From Latilactobacillus curvatus JCM 1096 = DSM 20019 (GTDB taxonomy: Bacteria; Bacillota; Bacilli; Lactobacillales; Lactobacillaceae), in assembly GCF_004101845.1 (NCBI RefSeq), contig NZ_CP026116.1, positions 1-64,000 of the forward strand: 64,000 nucleotides of DNA, read 5' to 3'. Shown here in pieces: positions 59,303-64,000 of the stretch (positions are counted from its first letter, which is position 1; each line of letters opens with the position of its first letter). The notes below the pieces were generated by a model. That model did not search any database. It saw nothing but the letters and a program-made list of their open reading frames with translations, and was not told the DNA's origin. Made by a program: the position numbers and the translations under genes.

Positions 59303-60361
59303 TTGGCTAAAGATGAAAGACAAGCAGCCTTAGATGCTGCATTAAAGAAAATTGAAAAGAATTTTGGTAAGGGCTCAATCATGCGAATGGGTGAAAAGGT
59401 TGATACACAAGTCTCAACTGTTTCATCTGGTTCCCTTGCATTGGATGAAGCGCTCGGTGTAGGTGGGTATCCACGTGGCCGAATCGTTGAAATTTATGGT
59501 CCTGAAAGTTCAGGTAAAACAACCGTTGCCTTACATGCTGTTGCCGAAGTGCAAAAGCAAGGTGGGACTGCTGCTTATATCGATGCTGAAAATGCAATGG
59601 ATCCTAAGTATGCAACTGCCCTCGGGGTTAATATTGACGATTTACTCTTGTCACAACCAGATACTGGGGAACAAGGCTTAGAAATCGCCGATGCCTTAGT
59701 TTCAAGTGGGGCTGTTGATATTTTAGTTGTCGATTCAGTCGCAGCCTTAGTGCCTCGTGCTGAAATCGAAGGCGAAATGGGTGACGCGCATGTTGGGTTA
59801 CAAGCCCGCTTGATGTCACAAGCCTTACGGAAATTATCAGGAACAATCAATAAAACAAAGACGATTGCGTTATTCATTAACCAAATCCGTGAAAAAGTCG
59901 GCGTGATGTTCGGGAACCCCGAAGTCACACCTGGTGGTCGCGCATTGAAATTCTATTCAACCGTTCGGCTTGAAGTCCGGCGTGCTGAAACCATCAAGAA
60001 TGGGACCGATATGATCGGGAACCGTGCGCGGATTAAAGTGGTTAAGAATAAGGTGGCACCACCATTTAAAGTGGCTGAAGTCGACATTATGTATGGTCAA
60101 GGGATCTCACAAACGGGTGAACTGGTCGACATGGCGGTCGAAAAGGACATTATTAATAAGAGTGGGTCATGGTATTCCTATGGGGATGAACGCATTGGTC
60201 AAGGACGTGAGAACGCGAAGAATTACTTGGCTGATCATCCAGAAGTTCAAGATGAAGTCCGGCTTAAAGTTCGGGAAGCATATGGTATTTCGGATGTCCC
60301 AGTAGATGAAAGCGATGAAACACAACTCGACGTCTTTACGGATGACGATTCAAACGAATAA
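59303..60361 (+). CDS. recA: Recombinase RecA
   Basis: 352 aa, full length. Walker A is GPESSGKTT (about 66-74), Walker [13 protein letters not shown] (about 140), loop L1 region [22 protein letters not shown]2 region [20 protein letters not shown], and an acidic C-terminal tail. It catalyses homologous pairing and stimulates LexA self-cleavage. The start is TTG with GAGGAGGG upstream. A LexA box and a promoter lie in the 191-bp gap after pgsA, and a terminator follows the gene. Confidence 0.97.
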   Translation: MAKDERQAALDAALKKIEKNFGKGSIMRMGEKVDTQVSTVSSGSLALDEALGVGGYPRGRIVEIYGPESSGKTTVALHAVAEVQKQGGTAAYIDAENAMDPKYATALGVNIDDLLLSQPDTGEQGLEIADALVSSGAVDILVVDSVAALVPRAEIEGEMGDAHVGLQARLMSQALRKLSGTINKTKTIALFINQIREKVGVMFGNPEVTPGGRALKFYSTVRLEVRRAETIKNGTDMIGNRARIKVVKNKVAPPFKVAEVDIMYGQGISQTGELVDMAVEKDIINKSGSWYSYGDERIGQGRENAKNYLADHPEVQDEVRLKVREAYGISDVPVDESDETQLDVFTDDDSNE

Positions 60362-60369
60362 GAATCATT

Positions 60370-60406
60370 AAGCTGAGGCAAAAGTTATTTTGCTTCAGCT
60401 TTTTTG
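60370..60406 (+). terminator. Terminator of recA
   Basis: AAGCTGAGGCAAAA/TTTTGCTTCAGCTT with loop GTTA and T6. The rest of 60407-60600 shows no gene. Confidence 0.9.
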
Positions 60407-60604
60407 ATTGCTTAACCGAATTATTCTGATGGTCGATTTGATTGACTGAACTCGAAAACGGTTGCAATGCCGATAGTTTAAGTTGACAGGCGGTTTATGA
60501 AACTATAAAATAACTATGTGTTGAAAAACTAAACATAATAACATCTTTAAAAATTTGCAGTGAAAGTTGCAATTCAAAATTTTTGATGATGCGGAGGTGA
60601 AACA

Positions 60605-62167
60605 ATGAACTTAGCTTTTCCATTAATCCTCGCAGTCATCATGTTAATCGTTGGTTTACTAGTTGGTTCCGTTCTACAAAAGAAGGCGCACGAACGTGAA
60701 ATTGATGGTGCAAATAAGACTGCCACAGGAATAATCGCAGCAGCTGAAAAAGAAGCCGCAACGCGGAAGAAAGAAATTCTTTTGGAAGCAAGGGATGAAA
60801 ATCACCGCTATCGTTCTGAGATTGAAAATGAATTGAAAGATCGACGCAGTGAGGTACAAAAGCAAGAAAACCGTTTGATTCAACGGGAAGAAACAATGGA
60901 TCGCAAAGATGCAACGTTGGATAAAAAAGAACGTTCATTGGAGCAACGTGAAAATCGTTTAACGAATCAAGCACAAGAGCTAACTGAAAAGCAGGCAGAA
61001 GCTGCCACTTTAGTTGAGCAACAAAAAGCGAAGTTGCAAGAAATTGCCGAATTATCGCATGATGAAGCGCAAAAAATCATTTTGGATGAAACGAAACAAG
61101 ACCTTGAACATGAACGGGCTGTTTTAATCAAAGAAAGTGAAGAAACAGCTAAAGAACAAGCTGATCGGACTGCGCGCACATTAGTCGCTGAAGCTATTCA
61201 ACGCAGTGCAGCAGATATGGTTGCTGAAACAACAGTAACTGTTGTGACGTTACCAAATGATGATATGAAGGGCCGGATTATTGGTCGTGAAGGTCGGAAT
61301 ATCCGGACATTAGAAACACTGACTGGGATTGACCTGATTATCGATGATACGCCAGAAGCAGTTGTGCTTAGTGGGTTTGATCCGATTCGTCGCGAAATTG
61401 CGCGCATGACATTAGAGAAGTTAATTCAAGATGGCCGGATTCATCCAGCTCGGATTGAAGAAATGGTTGATAAGTCACGCAAGGAAATGGACGAACAAAT
61501 CAGACAAATCGGTGAACAAGCAATCTTTGATGTTGGTGCACACACAATGCATCCTGATTTAATCAAGATTCTTGGTCGATTACATTTCAGAACAAGTTAC
61601 GGGCAAAACGTCTTGAATCATTCAATTGAAGTGGCCAAGTTAACGGGGATTTTAGCCGCTGAATTGGGTGAAGATGTGACACTCGCTAAACGAGCTGGCT
61701 TGTTACACGATATCGGTAAGGCCCTCGACCATGAAGTCGATGGCTCCCACGTTGAAATTGGGGTTGAACTAGCAACGCGTTATAAGGAACCGGCAACGGT
61801 GATTAACGCAATTGGTTCACACCATGGTGATACTGAAGCAACATCGATTATCTCAGTCTTAGTCGCAGCTGCTGACGCGATTTCAGCGGCTCGGCCGGGT
61901 GCACGTTCTGAATCACTTGAAAACTACATTCACCGTCTTGAAAAACTTGAAAGTATTACGAATAGTTTTAAAGGTGTTGATCATAGTTTTGCGATTCAAG
62001 CGGGTCGTGAAGTTCGGGTGATTGTTAAACCAGAACAAGTCACAGATGACCAAGCAACCGTCTTAGCACGTGATGTGAAGAATCAAATTGAGAACCAACT
62101 CGAGTATCCTGGCCACATTAAGGTGACTGTGATTCGCGAAACAAGAACGGTCGAATACGCGAAGTAA
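60605..62167 (+). CDS. rny: Ribonuclease Y
   Basis: 520 aa. One N-terminal membrane helix (about 4-22), a long charged coiled coil (25-200), a KH domain (about 210-275, [15 protein letters not shown]) and an HD domain (about 335-430) with the metal-binding [12 protein letters not shown]. RNase Y is the membrane-bound endonuclease that starts mRNA decay in Firmicutes. CGGAGGTG precedes the ATG. Synteny recA-rny is conserved in the group. Confidence 0.96.
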   Translation: MNLAFPLILAVIMLIVGLLVGSVLQKKAHEREIDGANKTATGIIAAAEKEAATRKKEILLEARDENHRYRSEIENELKDRRSEVQKQENRLIQREETMDRKDATLDKKERSLEQRENRLTNQAQELTEKQAEAATLVEQQKAKLQEIAELSHDEAQKIILDETKQDLEHERAVLIKESEETAKEQADRTARTLVAEAIQRSAADMVAETTVTVVTLPNDDMKGRIIGREGRNIRTLETLTGIDLIIDDTPEAVVLSGFDPIRREIARMTLEKLIQDGRIHPARIEEMVDKSRKEMDEQIRQIGEQAIFDVGAHTMHPDLIKILGRLHFRTSYGQNVLNHSIEVAKLTGILAAELGEDVTLAKRAGLLHDIGKALDHEVDGSHVEIGVELATRYKEPATVINAIGSHHGDTEATSIISVLVAAADAISAARPGARSESLENYIHRLEKLESITNSFKGVDHSFAIQAGREVRVIVKPEQVTDDQATVLARDVKNQIENQLEYPGHIKVTVIRETRTVEYAK

Positions 62168-62187
62168 TGCGGATTGGCCTAACATTG

Positions 62188-62228
62188 AAGCGGGGGACAA
62201 AACCAATTTTGTTCCCCGCTCTTTTTTT
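62188..62228 (+). terminator. Terminator of rny
   Basis: AGCGGGGGACAAAA/TTTTGTTCCCCGCT with loop CCAA-like and T7; again the GACAAAA upper stem. Confidence 0.93.
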
Positions 62229-62259
62229 GGTTTTAATTAAAATTGTGGAGGACATTATC

Positions 62260-63118
62260 ATGAAAGAAGGTGTGTTATTAGTTAATTTGGGGACCCCAGA
62301 TAAACCAGAAGTCAAAGAAATTCGCCATTTTTTAAAACATTTCTTAGCTGATCAGCGGGTCGTTGCGATGCCCAAAGCGGTTTGGCTCCCCATTAAAAGT
62401 GTACATGCAACAGCAAGTTGCTCAATTACAAGCTGAATTACCCGATTATCAAGTTTTTGAGGCGATGTCATATAGTCAACCATTCTTAACCGATGTGCTT
62501 AGTGAGATTCAAACGGCGGGAATCGATGATTTGACGGTCGTGCCAATGTATCCGCAATATTCAACGACTACGACGATGTCGGCTTATGATGTAGTTGCGC
62601 AGTTTTATTTAAAACAATCAAACATGCCAACTTTGCATTTTGTGAAGGACTTTTATCAACGCTCAGGCTATATCGACTTGATGGCAACGGCGATTGAACA
62701 GAAGCTACAGACGCAAACCTATGACGAAATTATTTTGTCATACCATGGGATTCCAAAGTCGTACGTAACAAAAGGGGATCCGTACCAAGCACAGTGTGAA
62801 GCAACTACTGCGCTATTGCAGGCGCGCTTGCCTAAACAAACTTTTCGGACCACATACCAATCTAAGTTTGGACCGAATGAATGGCTAACACCGGCCACTA
62901 GCACTACGATGCAGTCATTAGCCCAAGAAGGCGTTAGAAAAATTTTGGTCCTAACCCCGGGCTTTGTTGCGGATTGTTTGGAAACTATCGAAGAGATTGA
63001 TGTTGAAAATCGGGACTATTTTATGGATAATCAAGGCGAACAATTTGATTACATTCATCCCTTTAATGCTGATCCACGATTTACGGCCTTATTAGCCCAG
63101 ATTGTGCGGGACAGATAA
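62260..63118 (+). pseudogene. hemH: Ferrochelatase gene broken by an internal out-of-frame deletion
   Basis: GTGGAGG precedes ATG 62260. The first frame encodes MKEGVLLVNLGTPDKPEV and continues to VVAMPKAVWLPI, then runs into unrelated codons and stops at 62436. The rest of the protein continues in another frame from GSPLKVYMQQQVAQLQAEL (about 62380) to the TAA at 63118, with the conserved active-site SYHGIPKS His and PGFVADCLETIEE Glu intact. The segment that normally separates WLP from GSP (about 30-40 residues) is missing. The two motifs meet at TGGCTCCCC, which can encode both, suggesting deletion through a short direct repeat. The predicted product would be non-functional. Alternative: assembly error. 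Confidence 0.82.
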
Positions 63119-63157
63119 TCAGGGTGCTTGGCTTTTGCTTAAGAAATCAAGTCATTG

Positions 63158-63186
63158 TTGTGTTTAACGGGTTTGATTTGTATAAT
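63158..63186 (+). promoter_or_regulatory. tagO promoter
   Basis: TTGTGT (63158-63163), 17-nt spacer, TATAAT (63181-63186), 33 nt before the start codon. Confidence 0.6.
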
Positions 63187-63218
63187 AAAGAGAATGCAAG
63201 AGAAAGTAGGCAAGTTGA

Positions 63219-64000
63219 ATGCAACCCATGTTTAAAATTATAGTTGGTCTATTTGCGACGATGCTCGTATCGGCCGCAATTACCCCATTAGTGCGTCGCC
63301 TCGCGTTTGTTTTAGGCGCAGTTGATAAACCAAATGCCCGCCGAGTGAATAAAAAGGCGATGCCGGCAATGGGTGGTCTGGCCATTTTTATCGCGTTTAC
63401 GTTTGGGACCTTCGTATTATTACGCGGGCAATTCCAAACACACGAACTTTTCAGTATCTTCTTAGCAGAATGTATCATCATCATCACTGGGATGATCGAT
63501 GATATTAAGGAATTGAATCCAAAGGAAAAGATGCTCGGTATTTTATTAGCAGCATTGGTCATTTATTTCTTAGCGGGCGTCCGCATGAATATTTTGACAA
63601 TTCCATTTTTAGGCACCTTTGAACTAGGATGGTTAAGCTTCCCAATCACCATTTTTTGGATTCTGGCAATTACCAACGCCGTTAATCTGATTGATGGGTT
63701 GGATGGCTTAGCAACTGGCGTTTCGATTATCGCACTCTTCACAATGGGCGTCATCGCCTATTTCTTCTTATCAATCACCAATGTCAGCGTCTCAATCATG
63801 ATTTTTTGTTTGGTCGCTGCATTAATCGGTTTCTTACCACATAACTTCCATCCAGCGAAGATTTTCTTGGGGGATACCGGGGCCTTATTCATTGGTTTTA
63901 TGATTGCGGTCTTATCGCTCAAAGGTTTAAAAAACGTGACGTTCATTACGTTATTGATTCCAGTTATTATTCTCGGTGTACCAATTACGGATACAATTTA
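63219..64000 (+). CDS. tagO: Undecaprenyl-phosphate N-acetylglucosaminyl-1-phosphate transferase (TagO/WecA), 3' end outside window
   Basis: 260 codons are present and the frame is open at the window edge. Multiple helices and the polyprenyl-phosphate transferase motifs GGLAIFIAF, the MIDDIKELNPKEK Asp-Asp pair, NAVNLIDGLDGLATG and HNFHPAKIFLGDTGA are readable. The enzyme transfers GlcNAc-1-phosphate to undecaprenyl phosphate, the first step of wall teichoic acid or related polymers. ATG 63219 follows AGTAGG at 8 nt; a second ATG three codons later is possible. Confidence 0.93.
   Translation, partial: MQPMFKIIVGLFATMLVSAAITPLVRRLAFVLGAVDKPNARRVNKKAMPAMGGLAIFIAFTFGTFVLLRGQFQTHELFSIFLAECIIIITGMIDDIKELNPKEKMLGILLAALVIYFLAGVRMNILTIPFLGTFELGWLSFPITIFWILAITNAVNLIDGLDGLATGVSIIALFTMGVIAYFFLSITNVSVSIMIFCLVAALIGFLPHNFHPAKIFLGDTGALFIGFMIAVLSLKGLKNVTFITLLIPVIILGVPITDTI

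Noticed and set aside
60407-60600. Another copy of the intergenic repeat after recA
   Set aside because: Only a short GATTGACTGAACTCG-type resemblance to R8; core blocks GATTAGCCTAATC and CACGTTT are absent.
62363-62436. Programmed frameshift in hemH
   Set aside because: No slippery site is evident, and a block of conserved residues is missing, which frameshifting would not explain.

Overview
The window looks like a chromosomal segment of a low-GC lactic acid bacterium, most likely Latilactobacillus (Lactobacillus) sakei. The basis is the 16S variable region from about 34700, the malolactic mleR-mleSP locus, WxL-type surface proteins, a SAM-III (SMK) leader before metK, and an IS30-family element resembling what I remember of ISLsa1. 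The species call is from memory and no search was run.

Layout. (1) 1-5633: the 3' 98% of a 23S gene, 5S, and an array of 27 tRNA genes in which the fMet-Asp-Phe block occurs twice. (2) 5676-7564: an IS30-family element directly abutting the 3' remnant of a GH29 alpha-L-fucosidase gene, followed by a SemiSWEET sugar-transporter gene. (3) 7692-18925: DUF915 hydrolase, malolactic regulator, enzyme and transporter, RidA, a decayed WxL surface-protein locus (a chimeric lectin/WxL gene plus a DUF916/DUF3324 pseudogene), pyrDA, a HAD phosphatase and a DAACS glutamate-type symporter. (4) 19262-22596: mannose-family PTS (fused IIAB, IIC, IID) and manO. (5) 22748-26708: a tightly coupled six-gene unit, DUF2829-SDR-DUF1858-DUF438/hemerythrin/PAS-TauE-DUF1634. 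(6) 27089-34284: envelope genes (a glycolipid-type glycosyltransferase, a flippase-like protein, LtaS), a 31-codon membrane peptide, and PerR with a Fur/Per-type operator. (7) 34331-40022: a complete rRNA operon with two promoters and five tRNAs. (8) 40037-51456: metK with its SMK riboswitch, an MFS exporter, a lactonase, a lone glucitol-type IIA, an AI-2E exporter, guaC, corA, rlmA, a candidate small RNA, trmL and a DUF1149 gene. (9) 51598-64000: ftsK, ymfF-ymfH-ymfI-rodZ-pgsA, recA with a LexA-type box, rny, a hemH gene broken by an internal deletion, and the start of tagO.

How the parts work together. Malate enters through MleP and is decarboxylated by MleS under MleR. Hexoses enter through ManLMN. 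The glycosyltransferase and LtaS make the glycolipid anchor and backbone of lipoteichoic acid, and TagO starts wall teichoic acid. FtsK, RodZ, PgsA, RecA and Rny form the conserved Firmicutes division, phospholipid, repair and RNA-decay neighbourhood.

The least expected signals are non-coding. One is a family of roughly 120-bp intergenic repeats that usually begin exactly at the stop codon of the preceding gene and are followed by very stable terminators sharing a GACAAA/TTTGTC upper stem. The other is a self-contained promoter-hairpins-terminator unit between rlmA and trmL. Several genes are clearly broken: the fucosidase, the DUF916 protein and hemH, with the chimeric WxL gene a likely fourth. 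This suggests ongoing loss of accessory functions.
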